Shown here: positions 10,901 through 25,880 of the stretch, piece by piece
How the letters are laid out: the number at the start of each line of letters is the position of its first letter
How positions within the stretch are numbered: position 1 is the first letter of the stretch
NCBI GenBank assembly: GCA_000328365.1
Contig: KB302988.1
Location: forward strand, 109,244 to 173,243
Direction of reading: 5' to 3'
Source of the DNA: Capitella teleta
Lineage: Eukaryota > Annelida > Polychaeta > Capitellidae
DNA: 64,000 nt
Notes under the pieces: model-generated
What the model saw: only the letters and a program-made list of their open reading frames with translations
Told to the model about the DNA's origin: nothing
Database searches by the model: none
Made by a program: the position numbers and the translations under genes

Positions 10901-13900
10901 ATCTTGGGTTTCCGCTCTGCGTGTGAAGAGGTCAATGTTAGGTCGGTGTTCTATTCTCTTTTTCTACTTCTGTGGTGTTGGCAGGTGCGTTTCTTTTGGG
11001 TGCGACACAATTTTTTGTCCTTCAGGTATTCACCTTCGCTTAGCCTCAGGAAACAGGGATTCTTTAAATCAGTGCATCTGCGGCGCTCTTGTACATCGGA
11101 TATCAACATCGGCTATAATTCCACGCTTGAGGGGTAGAAATGTCATTGAATATTCGGACTTTGGAGTGTCTCAGTCCATCAGCATTTGTCATGCCGTAAA
11201 TAGTGTCAGATAAATATATAATTCGTTGCCAATTATGGCGAAAGGAGCCTCTTGAAACAACGAATAATTAGTTTCCTATAACTCGGCTACATTGTGCAGC
11301 TACACCTTTGTGCCATTCCCAGTCAAATGCCATTGAATCCATTCGCGTATTGTGCCATTGAGATCGCTCTTCCGGCTTAGTACAGCTTACTCCGCACTCT
11401 GCTCATCACCTTCAGTCTTGGGCCTGTAATCAAATGAAAAGCAGTCTCATTGTTTCGAGTGACATCGTTGCGATAAGCCGATTACTCCTGCACATCGCAC
11501 AGGTATAGCGCATCCAGACAGTCGCCTCCATTAGGTTCCATACCTATTTGTTACAATCTAGCCCCAAACTATGCTCGGTCGCTGGCCAGTCATTAAGGAC
11601 AAAATCATCCGCGGTGATCAGATATCACAAACAGACGCAGTGGCTGATATGCACCGTGATTTCGTTGGTCGTAAAGCTGTGATCTGAGCTGAGATAGGCG
11701 CCAGGCTGGATGACACTGCAAGACGGCGCCTAATCGGGCAAAGAGGATGCTATGCGCAATCTGATAGCGTCGTATCTTTGTAGATTGATTGCAACGAAAG
11801 AGTATACCATAATTGGCGTACTAAATAGAATCATTGCAACTCATTACTTTCGATCAGATCCACTGCACCTCAGAGTATGTTCTGTGCCTCATGTGCCTCA
11901 GAGCTCCACGTGTAACCTTGGCAACGTGATGCCGCCATTTCTGCCATTACGGTTTTCCCTTGTAATAGTTGAGAGCATTTCACATGACCAGTTATTCAAG
12001 TGCGGCAATTATGTATAGTATTGTCAATGGAGTGAGATGAATTTTATATCTTGACAAAAGTGCGTTTTTCCTGGAGGCATGCCCAAGTGCTTGTAATTCG
12101 TCAGCTCCCGAGACCAAAAACCTGACGCAATCAGTCGGTTCTCCTGCTCTCGAGTGCGTAATAGGGAAGGAGTCTTTCTCTCCGTACGGGTCAGTCATTG
12201 TTAGTGCGTTACCATGGTGATATACCGGGTTGCCCGGGGATTTATTTCATTGATTTGCTAACAAGACGAAGAGAGTGATCACTCTTAATGTTCAGATTGC
12301 GCATCGAACACCAATCAATATACATTCTCGGTTGGATCGCCTTCCCACGCCGCTCAAGCTGAATTAATGTCACTGTACATGCGTTTGTGGGTTCTCAGGT
12401 GGGTCTAAACACCCCCAAGAACGCTAATTATTTCTCCTTCTGACCACCCGATCCATCATATCTCAGTTCTCTGATCAGACGCTGGTTTCAATGTCGACGC
12501 CCGGCTCTCATCTTGCCTCTTGAGCCAGCCGAGGTAAGCCAAGGATGCGCGCGCATCGAGCGTGCCGCTTCTTGCTTTTCGCGGAAATCTTATTTTAATG
12601 ATTAATGTAAAACATATTTGCTTCATCCTGATCATATAAACAAAATCATACTAAAAAGTTTGTTGAGTGTCGACTTTCAAATTTCGGTGGTGGGGGGCGG
12701 GGGCGGGGGCGGACCCACGTGTATTATCCATCGCAAGGGACGGCAGTATTGGTGAGAGAAAACCTAGCTCTTCTTACATGGATGCAGCTATCCAATTACG
12801 CTTGATGAAATGAACATCTACAGTGCTGCGCATATCTCGTTTGGCGTGCCATCCACGAGTCCTATTCAAGCGTCGCTCCGGAGTCCCCTGGATTCCATTT
12901 CAGAGCCACAATAGACGTCCTCCACCCCTCCAAGACTATCCTCTCCCGCTCCTCTTCTCTCTTTGTCGGCTCATCCAGAAAGCGACAAGCCGTGACGTCA
13001 GTAATAAGCGAGTCCCATTGTGAAAAGGCAAAATGGCGGCCCCCACTGGCGGAATCGCGAAAGGAGCGAGCGAGCCGTTCGTTTCGTTTTTGTCTACGGA
13101 TTTGTCAATCAGAATAGTCGTCAGGCGCTATGAGATTAGCGGAGGCAGAAATGCTAGCTGGAGAGCCTCTCTACTCGTCTGATGCCAAAAACATTTCGCT
13201 CATTAACTGCGCTTAAACGAATGCGTTCGCAGGATCTCCTGTCAGGAGATTTTTGGGTTCATCTCTGATTATTTTAATTGCTATAACGACAAGTGTGAAA
13301 GTGAATTGCAAGCAGTGATGGGCACTGAAATCATCAATATGCAATGAGTGCCGGTGAATATTTAAGCAACAAGTTCTGTTTTACCTCGTATAGCATGCAT
13401 CACGCACCCCTGCTTCGGCTCAGGAAGTGTGAAGCGATGAAAATACGAATCGAATTCAGTTGCACGAGAGGAGTAACAGCGAACAAAGCGTGTTCCATCT
13501 GTATTAATAGCCGCATTTAATGAAATCACTATAATTCGATATGCAAAGCTTCCGACAATCAGGTCTGTCAGAAGATGAAGCCCACAGCATTAGAAGCTGC
13601 GCTGTTCTCTAAGCTTTGCCTTTTAGCTCCCTATCCACTATTAGCCCAACATAACCAGCTATAAAGCGTCTCTGGTGCCTCCGACAAAGCTGCGTGCGAT
13701 TTGCAGTCGCTTTGTGCCAACGCAGACCCATCAGGGCGGCATTCAGTGCGACGTCGGCGTTTAATGCAATTGCCCTCCACCGAGCCCTTTGGTCACCCTC
13801 TCCTCCTCTACCTCCTCCACCTCCTCCTCATAATGCCATGGTATCGGTTATCACGCCGAAAACTGGCATGTTTTGTCCGCAAGTTGGCTTTTGTCTCCGG

Positions 13901-16900
13901 CGGTGAAAAGGCCAGAAGCGGACACCTGCAGCAACTGAACACGACGCAGAACGCCTGAAAAGTTACCACAGCAACTGCGTGGAATAATACGCCAATGTGT
14001 AATGGATACGTAGGTTTTCGTCGGCCCGATAGCTTTTAGCAGCGAGGGGTCACCCGCGTTTAGAGATATTGGCCATTGATCTCTTCAGCGTCTCTAAACA
14101 GATAATCTGCAGCCACTTAGCCGGGGCGTCTATCTCAGCTTCATATTTCAGCCTCTCGATTCTTTTGATGAGGTTTTACACTCTCTCCTCTATTCCCAAA
14201 CATAGCAGCTTCCATTGTACTAAATAGCTTTGATTCCTTTTTACCTCAGTAATTCATCAACCCTTTTGTAATGAAACGCTGTCAGCCAATCTTCACATGC
14301 CTGGTATTTGCCATTGTTGGCATCTCTCTGGACAGCGTTGTCTCAGTGACCATCATGACTGAGCCAACCCAACCACCTCCGCCAAAGCGGGCAGAGAGGC
14401 TTCCAGAATCGAGCGGTCCGTTTTAGAGCTGCGAGTTGGCGGGTGATGCATTCACTGCTTTTAGCCCTTGAGGAGACCCGCACCCTCCCCCGTGACCCTT
14501 AAATTGGCCCCTATCTTTCATGCCGCGCCTGCAAACCGAACGATCCAGGGTTTTGGTCTTGGGCGGTGGCCAATCAATGGGAATTAGACGCGGTATGGGA
14601 ATGATTAATCTCTGTAGTAAGAGTATCAATTTCTATAACCGGAGCAGACCCCAGGGCCAACATAAACACATCGGAAAAGACCCGGGACCATCGCGTGACG
14701 CACTGCAACGCTGAGGGTAACTGGTGTTGACATGTTTTATTTCACGACCAAAGCAGACCGCGCCTCCCCCGTTGATCCCGAAACAGCTGAAGACCTTTTG
14801 AACTAAGCCGATTTCCTTTGTGGAAATTGAATTCATCGGAATATGAAGGATAATTGTTCTCGGGATGAGGGGAGGGAAGGGGGTAGGGGTAGAGGCAGCG
14901 GGGAGGGTTAATAAACATTGGAGGTCGACAAAACACTCCGCACAAGGTCCTGACTCTCCGCCCTGTTCAGTAATTAAAGGCAACTATAACACAGAGCCCT
15001 CGTGTACAACTGAGTCTCTGAGGAATGGCTGCAGCCAGAAAAACCGTTCAACAAAAGGAGATTCCTCCAGGGAAGCCACGGGGCCACCATACAAGGTCAT
15101 CGCCCTTATGGTATATAGGGCATGGACTACTGCACGAGGGAGTTACCTTTCTACTTCATATCCGTCTGAATGGCGGCATGAGGTTACCTTTGGTTCCCCT
15201 GGTTACCGAGATCGCTGGCTAAATGGGCAACAGTGGAGACCTCTGCCGGATAATGGAGACCACTTGACATGTAGCAGGATACTTCGAACAATGCTCATTG
15301 TGGTCACTTACAATGGCGGAATTACGACACACGCTGATGTTGAGAAATGAATGGCTGAATACCATTAGAAGTACGCCTCGTATTGGGCTAAATTCGTACT
15401 TCGTGCGCACAAATCCGCCATAGCATCGCGCTTCGTTGTTTACCGATCCAACAACATCTTTAATCGTTTCCTCGGTTACCAACAGTGCACGTTTTCCCCC
15501 GTTGAAGTGACAACACTTCCTTTCATATCAAGTTTTGTCTCCCCCACCCCCCCCCCCCCCCTCAACCCTCATTCCGATCGGATTCCAAAGAAGAGGTTCT
15601 CTCCGCGTTTAAGCGTTTTATAGTTGTGTATTTAACGAACTGACATAAGAATCACTCGACTTATCTGTGCATCATAATCGCTTTTGGGGAAAGCAAAGTG
15701 ATCAGCCGTCTTCTTGGAAGGCAGGTAACGCAGTAAAGCACGGTTGGGAGGCTTTTGCATCAATATCATATTGAGCTATATATTCACTGGTTCGACAGGC
15801 AAAATCTCAACGTGTGTATCTGCAGAAGACTCCGGCTCCAATGTCTGGGATGAATCAATTGCTTGCGGCCAATTTGGTTATTGTATCACATCCATTGGCA
15901 CAGATAATGAAAGAATCACACTATTATTTTGTTTTCAATTCAAGTAACTTCCAGAATAGAATTGATGCTCTTACTACAGAGAAGAATTATTCGTCAAAAA
16001 GTGTCAATGCTCTGAAATGGAATCCCGTTTTGAGCTTATGTATGTGCATGATTGGGTTCAATATTTGGGCCACTCACACCACAGCATTTAAAGAGATAAA
16101 AACAAAGTATCAGCCTCCAATCATGAAAATATTCTGAACGCATTAGGTTTCAATAATACGTTAATTTCTCGAGAGGTGCACAGTGAAAAATTAATTACAC
16201 GTTGACCGTTCAATCCAGAAACAAAGCTTCTATCTCACACCTTTAAATCTCAGTTATTTTATGTGAGTACTATTGCGTACAGAATACGCCAGTGTTCAAC
16301 AATAACGAATGACATTCATTTTGAGAAGTCCAATATAGTGTACATTTACCTGTCCATTAGTCTATTAACTTCAATGTCTGTGTTTAAACGTCCAGTGGTC
16401 ACTCTAGGTCTGAAGATGCACTCGACGATCTCCTGACCCAACACATACACAGCGATCAAAGCGACGGCCAATGTTCTGACCAAGCAACCCATCAAGTCCC
16501 ACTCCACACGTCCTGTATTGGTCATTGCTGGCCATTCCATCATTCATTGACCACTTCACTACTTCCTGTATTGACCATCTGTCGGACTGAGCGTCTTGCT
16601 TTCTCTTCAGGTGGCAAGGAGTTCTGCCAGACCGAGTCGTTCAAGGCGAAATGCGCCCCAGGCAAGGTGATTGTTGTGCAGGACGCATTCTACGGACGCA
16701 TGCGCCTCAACAGATGCGTCAAGGTGGACTTTGGCTACATTGGGTGTTCGTCAGATGTGCTCGCCATCCTGGACCGGAAGTGCTCAGGGAAGCCGGAGTG
16801 TGAGATCCGGATTCCGGATCCAGATTTAGACGCCACTCAACCGTGCATTGGGGACCTCACTCGCTACTTGGAAGCCAGTTATCTATGCATATCAGGTATT

Positions 16901-19900
16901 ATTCTACTTTTACCAGAAAGACTGCGACATTGAAGCTACGTGCTAATAATATCAGCACACCTATACTCATAATGACAGGAGTCAATGCTAATAATAAAGT
17001 ACCAACTGGATCATTGCCTCGTTTTGGGTGATATCACCCTCGTTCTGCTATATTAACCCCAGGGCCTTCATGGTACACCTGTTCACCTGTTCAGCAAGAC
17101 TAATCCGTATTCAGCTTGATTCAGTAGATCAACATGAGTAAATGAATGAATCAATTAGTCAATATAATAATCAATCAATCATTTGCAAATCATGGGCGTT
17201 CCTACGTAGCCCCCTACCTATCCTAGCGGTGCCTTCCAAGAGGGGCTTAGGGCAGCTTGAGAGCCATGTCAGTCTGGCTGATTGCAATTGCGAGGCCTTA
17301 TGCATTTTCATTGCCTCTGCTTTGAGCGTCTTTCGTCTTCGTGAGGCCAGAGATCGATGCGGGGGTCACTGGCGGAGCTGATGGCTCTCAAAAGCCGAGA
17401 GTGGCCGAGGGCACCTCCGCTTATGAGCAGGTTGAATGCCCCCCTGGTGGACTGCGTATGAAGACCATTCTCTTTAATGAAGCGACTCCGGTGATTAACA
17501 CATTGCGCATATTGATCCGGAAATAGACGCCCCTGCTTCTCTGCAATCCTCCGCCTTTGCTGACCTTATTGTACCCGCCCATATATAATCACTTATTCAT
17601 TACCTTCCAGTTCACCAGTCGAACCCCAGATCCTGTCAGAGCGGTGGACGTGCCCTGGTAACATCAAAGTCCGGATACCTGCTATCCGGTCCGGAGACCG
17701 GGACGCACACCTGCCCCTGGCTCATCTCCGCTGCAGATGGCCAGCGGGTCAACATAACTCTGTTCGAGTTCGACCCGAAAGGGACTTCGTGGTTGCCAGT
17801 AAATCTCCCGGACGGAATGAACAAGCCGTGCAGACAGTACGCAATCGCCACGGATCTCTCGGATCAAACCGACACCAGTATTTGCTCAAGTGGCCGGCGA
17901 CTGAGCCAGGCCTTCCTCTCCAAGAGCAGCTCCGTGGAGATACGAATACCCTCTAGCACCACCCTGGCCCCTTTCTTACTCAAGTATGATGGTGCGTGAG
18001 TCTAAACTTCCAAGCATTCATTTTCTGTGCTAAAGCATGCAAACTACCGCTCCCTCAAGCGCTCACTTCACGTCTATTGCTCAGCTCAAAACGCACGCGA
18101 TTCGACACACAAAACGCCAGGGCTTAGTAGTCACGCGACTTACTTTGCTGGCTTGGATTAGGTATCGTTTATTGCTGATCAGGACCCAGGTTGAAATTAC
18201 AAACCAATATTACTGTATTGCGGGCACACTTTTATTTCATTGCGCGTGTTCCCCGATTTTGTATGATTCCTTGCATCGGTGTTTTTTTTTTGGGGGGTAA
18301 TAAATGTCCACATTTTTTTTTTCAGTTGTTGGTTGTGCCAAAATGGAACTGAGTGACGAATATTGGGTTCAATACGCCTGGACAAGTTCCGCTGCTCAAA
18401 TCGGTTGTACGACGAACTCGAATTCGTGGAGATTGACATGCAAAGATAACGAATGGGTCGGCGAAAGAGGCAACTGCACTGAACAACAAGGTTTGTCTAA
18501 TTTGGTCTTAAAATCTAAAAATCAAATACAAACTTGGCTGATGGCAGTTTTAGCCTACTCCTGGGTCTCTAGAAGCAATACACATGTCGAGGGTGATCAA
18601 GGGTTGTGCAAGAATCGGACGAAGGGGCATAAGTACGGAGAGGGGACACGTCTCGTCCTAATGAATGCCGACGCCGATTTGTCATGCTTTGAATCCGGCG
18701 CAGGGCTCCGCACTTTTCCGTCTGCGCACAGGGGCCAAGCAGACCACACACAAAACAAGACCACTTGCACCCATTATTCACCATTTTACGCCGTGGTCTT
18801 TATCGCAGATACATTTGACATGTGCCTCGTTTTGGACCTATCGAGCTGAGCTATTACTTTGAGTAATAGATTGATTGACCGCTGATCTCTGTACGAAGGT
18901 CAAGGTGGTGTTGACATCTTTGTTTGACCACTGGCGGTGATGAGGGACATGTCTCCGTGATCTAGTACGTGGCATGCGCGTGATGTCTCCCACTTTTATG
19001 ACTCCGCCATCACGTTTCTCTCCCACGTGGCATCCAGGTGGCCAGCATCCGGTTCCGGTAGGGGCGTCTTGGTAATTGTCCATCTGTCTTGGTCGCCTGT
19101 CGCTATGGTAACGAAGCATTGGCAACGACACCAGAGGAAAAACGAGGCTGCTCTGGCAACTGAAAGCAACTGCTGGACATAGCTCATGGCCCGGAGAAAG
19201 CCATCACCCTGTCGTGCACCCATTATCGCCCGCAGGGGAAATGGCCACAAGAGGCATAGAAAACAGCAACTGAGAATCACACCTATGCCAGGCTGCTACA
19301 CCTGACTTTCTTCGAACACATTTCTCTAGTCTGCTTTCTTCATTAAGCCTATGAACTAAGAATTATACAAGGAGATTGGCGTTGCCTCTGTACACATCGA
19401 TTTGGATGTTCAATCTCATGTAGTCTCTCTTATATAATGTGCATTGGCTGATGACAATCAACGATGCGTATCTACCTGTGTTTTGGAGCCGAAGATTGCG
19501 CGAGCTTACATGTATATTCAGGTTACATTACCGATGATATAAGGATAGATATACGCTCTCTTCTAATTTGGTTTTAACTGGGTTGCCAGACGAATTAAAG
19601 GATAAGCTAGTATGTCCGATATAAAGCATAAATATTTTCATATCTACAAGTTACCACTCCTTGCACTGTGTATGGTAGAATAACAGCGCTAAACTAACAG
19701 CCCAAGTTCATCTCTGATGCGGCCAAAGAAAAGGATCAATCATGTACCGCGTCCTTCCTTCCCCAACACATCTCTTGATCAACGCGTCCATTTCCACTCT
19801 TTTCCTGTGCTAAACATAACAAAAAGACAACAACCGAAAAAAAATCAGCTATCTAAAACACCAGCAGAACAAGAGCGGGAGGTGAAACTGTGTAAAGACA

Positions 19901-22900
19901 AGCTCCACCTATGATCATTATCACAAGTTAGATTAACGGGAAATTGGGACTGAAATTACATAGAACAAAACGAGCATTTTTACAGCCCCGCCTTGTTCTT
20001 GCAGGAGCAGTATCGAGCGCCAACCCTCAACCAGGGATTCCCATACACACCTATCGCAAGAACTCGGCGTCGTATCTACCCAAAGGTAAGATGGCGGCTT
20101 ATGTTGACATTCTGTGTTTGAAAGAATTTAGCTGAAGGCGCTTTCTGATCCCTTTTAATGTCCTGCAAAGGAAAAGGTCGCGCACCCAGTCAATGCAATG
20201 CTCCTCCAAGTGTTATAACAGGAGGTCATCTCGGATGATGTTCCTGGAATTGTTGATCTCGTAAAGCTGACGGACATTTTTGTAACTGACTTACACTTAG
20301 GTATTGCTGAGTGTGCATGCTTTGCTTTGTGTTTTGTGTGTGTGTGTGTGTGTGTACCTTGTGTAGTGACGTTCTTTGACCCATAACCGCACTGATGGGT
20401 CTTCTATCATTGGATGTATCAGATCAATTTTGCTTGATTGACTAATTATCCCAATTTACAACGCTTGATTGGGCTAAATAAAGAGACCTTTGTAAATCGA
20501 GAAGCACCTCTGCATTTTAGCACGTGAATCTAATGTTGCTCTTCTTGATTGTGTGTAATCAACACGGCATGAAAACTGCTTCCCAAGTGTCGATTGTTGG
20601 GGCCAGAGCATCGACGGCCAGAGACCCCTTACCTCCCCTCCCCCTTTCTACTCAAGACCCGTTTGCGAGTGACGCCACATCACCCGCCATATGACCTGAA
20701 CATCGAGCTCGTCTTTCATTTTGAGCTCGTCCAGCGACTGCGCAGCGCATCCCTCACAATGCTCTTTGCAGAAGTCGGCTTCAATCGGGCGACGTATTCG
20801 TCTCATAATGCAATCTGGCTTCGAGACCTTTTTCTCGCGAGGCAAGCAGCTTAGGCAAATGGCTCTGTGCTCTCTCAAAGCATTGTTCCGTGAAACCTGC
20901 TCTCAAATTCGCTGCACTGGGTAATTAATTGAACGTCGCTGCAATTGTCCATCGGATCCAGGAATTATTCGACGGGAATGGCGTGGAACGCGATGCAAAA
21001 GAGTGCAAATAATTGGACAATAAAACGTGATCTTTTTCCCTCCCGCAGCCTTCGCGGGGAGCGTTCTAGCGTGACGTTAGACATCACTGCCTGTTGCTAT
21101 GGCAACACGTTGTCATGACGACTATTAATATTAATGCCGCTGATCTTCAAAGTCGATGTTTATTGCTGTACCTCAACAATCCACTGACTTGAAAAATTGA
21201 CCTTTTAGCCTGTATTGTGTGACCTTTAAACCCGGCTCTGAGTTGAGTGAAGTTGGACTGTCTGGGAGACAATGAGAATGTTATTGATCATAATGCCGGG
21301 ATGGGTCTGACGTGGCCTCTCCCCAGGGACTACCAAACAACGACCCTGTCTCGCTTTAACTGCCAATCAGCCGTGAGCCTGGAGATGACTTTGACTGCAG
21401 CCCCGGCAGATGCTAGCGCTGCCACGATGCAAAGTACATTTCGATGCTCGCGCTAAAGATTTGAGGATTTCGAGTCGATAGAGAAGCCGCTATGAAGACC
21501 CAATTATCGCCCATGGAAAGACGGGACATATTGACACAGGGCGGCTTTTTGGAGGGGGTGGGGAGAGCGACAACAGATGCCGAGGGCTCAGGGCGGACAG
21601 GAGAACGAATGAAATGAGTGTGTTCTTCAGACAAACATCGCTCTAATGGCGGGGAAGGGGGTTCCCTCTTCTTGCACATACAAGCCACTCTCTTTGCAAG
21701 GAATTCCACAGAAATTGGCCAACGTATGCGGCAAGATCAAACAGCTCGTGAGATCGCATTAGTTCGATTACTATTTCGCAATCGCTTATACATCGAGCTA
21801 ATTTTCTGAGCCTCTTGATCATGTAATGCTTCGAAGCTAGTAATATCAGTAATGGATACTTCTGAAGTTTTCTTTTTTTTTTCTGTTTCTTTGTGCGACA
21901 CTTATTATATTAATTTGTCGGCGTATTCAAACGAAGCATCGCTCACATATTGTATCGATTGTCGAGCGATATTTCAGGAGTTAAATTTCTGCTCACGAGA
22001 GCACAGAAATTGATGACGTATCACACAAGCAACGCAGCGATCCGCCATTGACGATGAGGTAAAAACAGAAGAGGAGAATAGACTTCGTTTGATACACAAG
22101 ATGTACCTTCCTGGTGATGAATTAAAGATGTAGCTTGTGCTCAAGAGAGTGGAAGAGTTTCTCTTCTCAAAACTGATGATCACGATAGATGCAGAGAAAG
22201 TCTTTTGGAAAAATTGTACGTTGAGTAATGCAAGACTTGAGTCCGATTTTTTCTACGGTTGTTCGATTGGAAGAGGGCGATAGAACACCTGCTGATATGC
22301 ACCTGGTCCATGAGGTGATCATTGGGGACTAGTTTTGGGGTACGGAATCTACCTGAGACGCTGAGCCAACCAGGAAGTATGCTTTATGCTATTCTTCTTA
22401 TTAACGCACGAATTTCCTGTTAATGTTAGCAGGTGGTTATTCAACTGCAAGGTGTTATATACCAAGCCACAGGGTGTGGAATAAATGTCTCGTGCAAAGT
22501 TGAGACTCCATCTCATCGATTTAAACTGTTGGAAAATGATGCGGTGTAGACGTGTAGGTTTAGGGCAGAAGGAAGGTGATCGAAGAGGGGATGCTGTTTT
22601 TTTACAACAGGGCAATCCAGACTGAATATTTCCGGCTTTTGACCGGTGGATAGCTGAGTACGGAGACAGAAAAGGCTGACGAGGACGCAGTGCTTGCTTG
22701 TCAGAGTCTGACAACGTGATTGAAAGCTAAGCCAGCGAGCAGGAATAACCCGACCCCTCCCCTCCATGCAAGCACCCTGATCCCCTCCAGGGACGCATCC
22801 TTGCATGCATCTCTGAGTAACAATGTTAAAAGGGCACAACTTGGTATACGTGCCAATCAATCCAGCAATCATTTCAATCATTTCAATCAATCATTTCAAT

Positions 22901-24614
22901 CATTTCTCTTTTCAGGGTTCGCCGTTTTTCTCATTGTTCTGATCGCGCTCATTGTTGGACTGTGCGTGGTCGTGTTCGGTCTAATTCTTTCTCGCAGGTG
23001 AGATTTCGCGCTGTGATCTTTCACCTGTTCTCTGCATGTATCGCTTTCTAGATCAGCAAATCGCTGCATGAGGTAACACGCCCTATCAATCTTCTTTATA
23101 GATGCTCTTCAAGATCTTAGACGTCTTTTTGTTAACCTTTTTTATCCGTTGCCTCACAATCGTAATCCCCAACGTCGCTGATCCGTAACCTTCTGCTTGA
23201 AAGTGATCACCTCTTTCCCTTCTATGTACCGATAGGCTGGATTTTGAGGAGCATAAGCCGATCGCCTTATTATTCATCCATTCATCAACGCATTATCGCT
23301 CGCTGCCTGATCCCAAGGTTTCTTTTCGAGTATGGTTAGCCAGCAATACCACAGTTGCCGATCTTCTACTGGCAACGGAGGCATGTGTTTGTCAAAGCCT
23401 ATCTGTAACCTAATCACATCCGGCCCACCTGTGCTTGTGCCTCTTCGCTCTCACAATATAAAAACACCTTAAGTACACTTTAAGCCCCGTGTCCATTTCA
23501 CCGTATCCATGGTGACCATAAACCGCTATGGCCTAAACCCGATTAACTTGCAGCGGATTACTGTGATCCCAATGCTTCTGAAAGCATTTCGGTTTATCGC
23601 TTCATCATTTAGGCCTTTCTTATAGCTCAGTGCAATTCCATTTTGTCTTTTAACGTCCCGCTTGGACCTCTGTAATTGATTGCTCTGTATTAGCTGGTCC
23701 TGCTGTGAGCGCAGGTGTCATCTGTACCCAGCGCTGGAGGTCAGCACCCTTTGACCTTAAACCAAGCCATCTTATGTCGCCGGTTGTGCCTTTGTCGGGT
23801 GTACCTTTTTCATAGCTTGTTCTGCATCGATGTGATGTTTGGAACTTGCACTTTGCTCGTCCCTTTGAAGTACATTTTGAGCATGTTTTCTTGTATATTA
23901 GATAACACCAAGTTTTGCCAAACAGTGTTACCTTGATTCAATATACTTTTGAGTAAACAAGCCGTGAAGATAGAAGGCGGTCTAAACCTGATATTCTGGC
24001 GTGGCTTCAAAGCGACCTAAAGCCTCGTTTTAGCCTGCAGGAGCCTCACCGAAAGGCGAAAGCCATTAAAGCCCCTACCATCCATTCCCACACAGATCGC
24101 AATCGCTTGTTAGCTACAACATTTCTCCACTCATGAATATTCATATTTTCACAGAAGGAAAATGAAACGGAAATCGACGGCGAAGAAGCGGCAGAGTCAC
24201 GTGGGCCAGGATTACAACGGATTCGCGGATGTTAAAGAGGACTTCCCGCCGCCTCCCCCTCAAGACAACATCGAATTCGATATTTACCGCTACCCCGCCT
24301 CACATCTCCACGTCCAGGAGCCATCAAATGACTATCTTTATACGCTGCAACGAATGCCTGATCATGACGTCATGGCAGCTAAAGGTGACGTCACGCGGGT
24401 CGTTCCAGGCACGCCTTTAAAAAAGTGTACATGTCGGCACGGAAAGACATACGACATCCCAGCAAATTTAAAGACGTGTGTGCCAGCGCCTGCCGTATGC
24501 ATTCCACCTCCCAACCAATGTTCAACGTATATGGAGTGGGAAGCAAGCAGTTTGCTCAGGTCTGATCACGAGCCCGACGTCATCAATGTTGCCAAGGGTG
24601 ACGGGGACGTATGA
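7909..24614 (+). CDS. Single-pass membrane receptor with SUEL lectin, CUB and sushi-like modules
   Basis: Seven exons join in frame to 505 residues: 7909-7972, 16611-16895, 17611-17991, 18326-18490, 20005-20085, 22916-22997 and 24155-24614. Exon 1 is a signal peptide (MDHVTPWMSSLLLLLLHLQF). Exon 2 is a SUEL-type rhamnose/galactose-binding lectin domain with eight cysteines (about residues 22-117). Exon 3 is a CUB-like domain with four cysteines (117-244). Exon 4 is a 55-residue four-cysteine sushi-like module (CxxxE...W...C...LTC...GNCT). Exon 5 is a short stalk. Exon 6 is a transmembrane helix (FAVFLIVLIALIVGLCVVVF). Exon 7 is a 152-residue cytoplasmic tail with a basic RRKMKRK stop-transfer, a YNGF sorting-type motif and a PPPPP stretch. 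Introns 1-5 are all phase 1, so each extracellular module is a symmetrical exon. By family it should bind a glycan or protein ligand at the cell surface; the actual ligand is unknown. Intron 1 is 8.6 kb. Confidence 0.85.
7973..16610 (+). other. First intron (8.6 kb) of the lectin/CUB receptor gene
   Basis: Donor AG/GTAATT at 7973; acceptor TTCTCTTCAG ending at 16610. No nested gene could be supported. It contains a short CAGA tandem repeat near 8512-8528, a C-rich run at 15541-15562, G-rich tracts near 12690-12715 and a single undetermined base at 10721. Several 60-160-codon frames inside (for example 9259-9693 and 14865-15350) lack family resemblance and are treated as chance. Confidence 0.6.
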
Positions 24615-24723
24615 CGTCACCGAGTGACGTAACTGTGACTGTGTTTGTTATGGATGCAACGTGTAAGTATTGAACTGTTTAATTTCTTTTTCAAATCAGC
24701 AGATTTAGGGCAAGGATGGCTTA

Positions 24724-24729
24724 AATAAA
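24724..24729 (+). terminator. Poly(A) signal of the lectin/CUB receptor gene
   Basis: AATAAA lies 110 bases after the receptor stop codon and is the first canonical signal downstream. It is probably the 3' end of that transcript. Confidence 0.5.
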
Positions 24730-25446
24730 CTCAAGTATAACACAAAGTACCATTGATCAAACACGAAAATGTCATCGACGCAAACAGCAAACTGAGCTCA
24801 ACTCTGTGTGCCTTTTTAGTAGCCCATTACCAAACCCATCGTATTCAATTGCAAGACGAATACATATAACACAATCAGCATAATGATGCAAAACTTTCAA
24901 TTGTAACCAGATGAATGGAGCAAATGTGTGTAATAGCTATACATGTATATTGAAGTAGCAAATGGAGATTATGCAGTAAAGTCATCACTCAATAGTACGG
25001 GAATAGTTTCTGTACAATTATATATCGCCAATTTACGGTGTGGCCAAGCATAAGAGCTAAACCAACGCATAAAAGGCACCTTAATAATTCAAGAATAACA
25101 AGTCCCTGGACCTAATCGAGCAGTCAAAAGCACAGGTATTAAGCACAGGTAATTAATACCTATGTGACGGGCAAAGCGCCTTTCCTTCGTAAGCTGCTAA
25201 CATATGCCCATTGTCGAGAGGGCAGAACTTTGCCTTGACCTGTTGCTACCAATTACGGTATAATTTGTTTTGGCAATGCATGATACTCTCCACAATGAAT
25301 GGTCTGCACATGACTGTTAAGGCCCAGCCTCTTCGATATTGTTTGACATTTCTGCTGGTTGCATCTGTCAATCAACTGTCCTTGTAGACTGATTGCACGT
25401 GATTTGGTGTTCCATGGCAGCAGTATGCAAGCATGGATTGGAGAGG

Positions 25447-25496
25447 NNNNNNNNNNNNNNNNNNNNNNNNNNNNNNNNNNNNNNNNNNNNNNNNNN
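25447..25496. other. Scaffold gap (50 N)
   Basis: Run of 50 undetermined bases directly in front of the AAAG microsatellite. The round length suggests a gap of unknown size, probably caused by the repeat. Confidence 0.95.
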
Positions 25497-25498
25497 AA

Positions 25499-25880
<382 letters not shown>

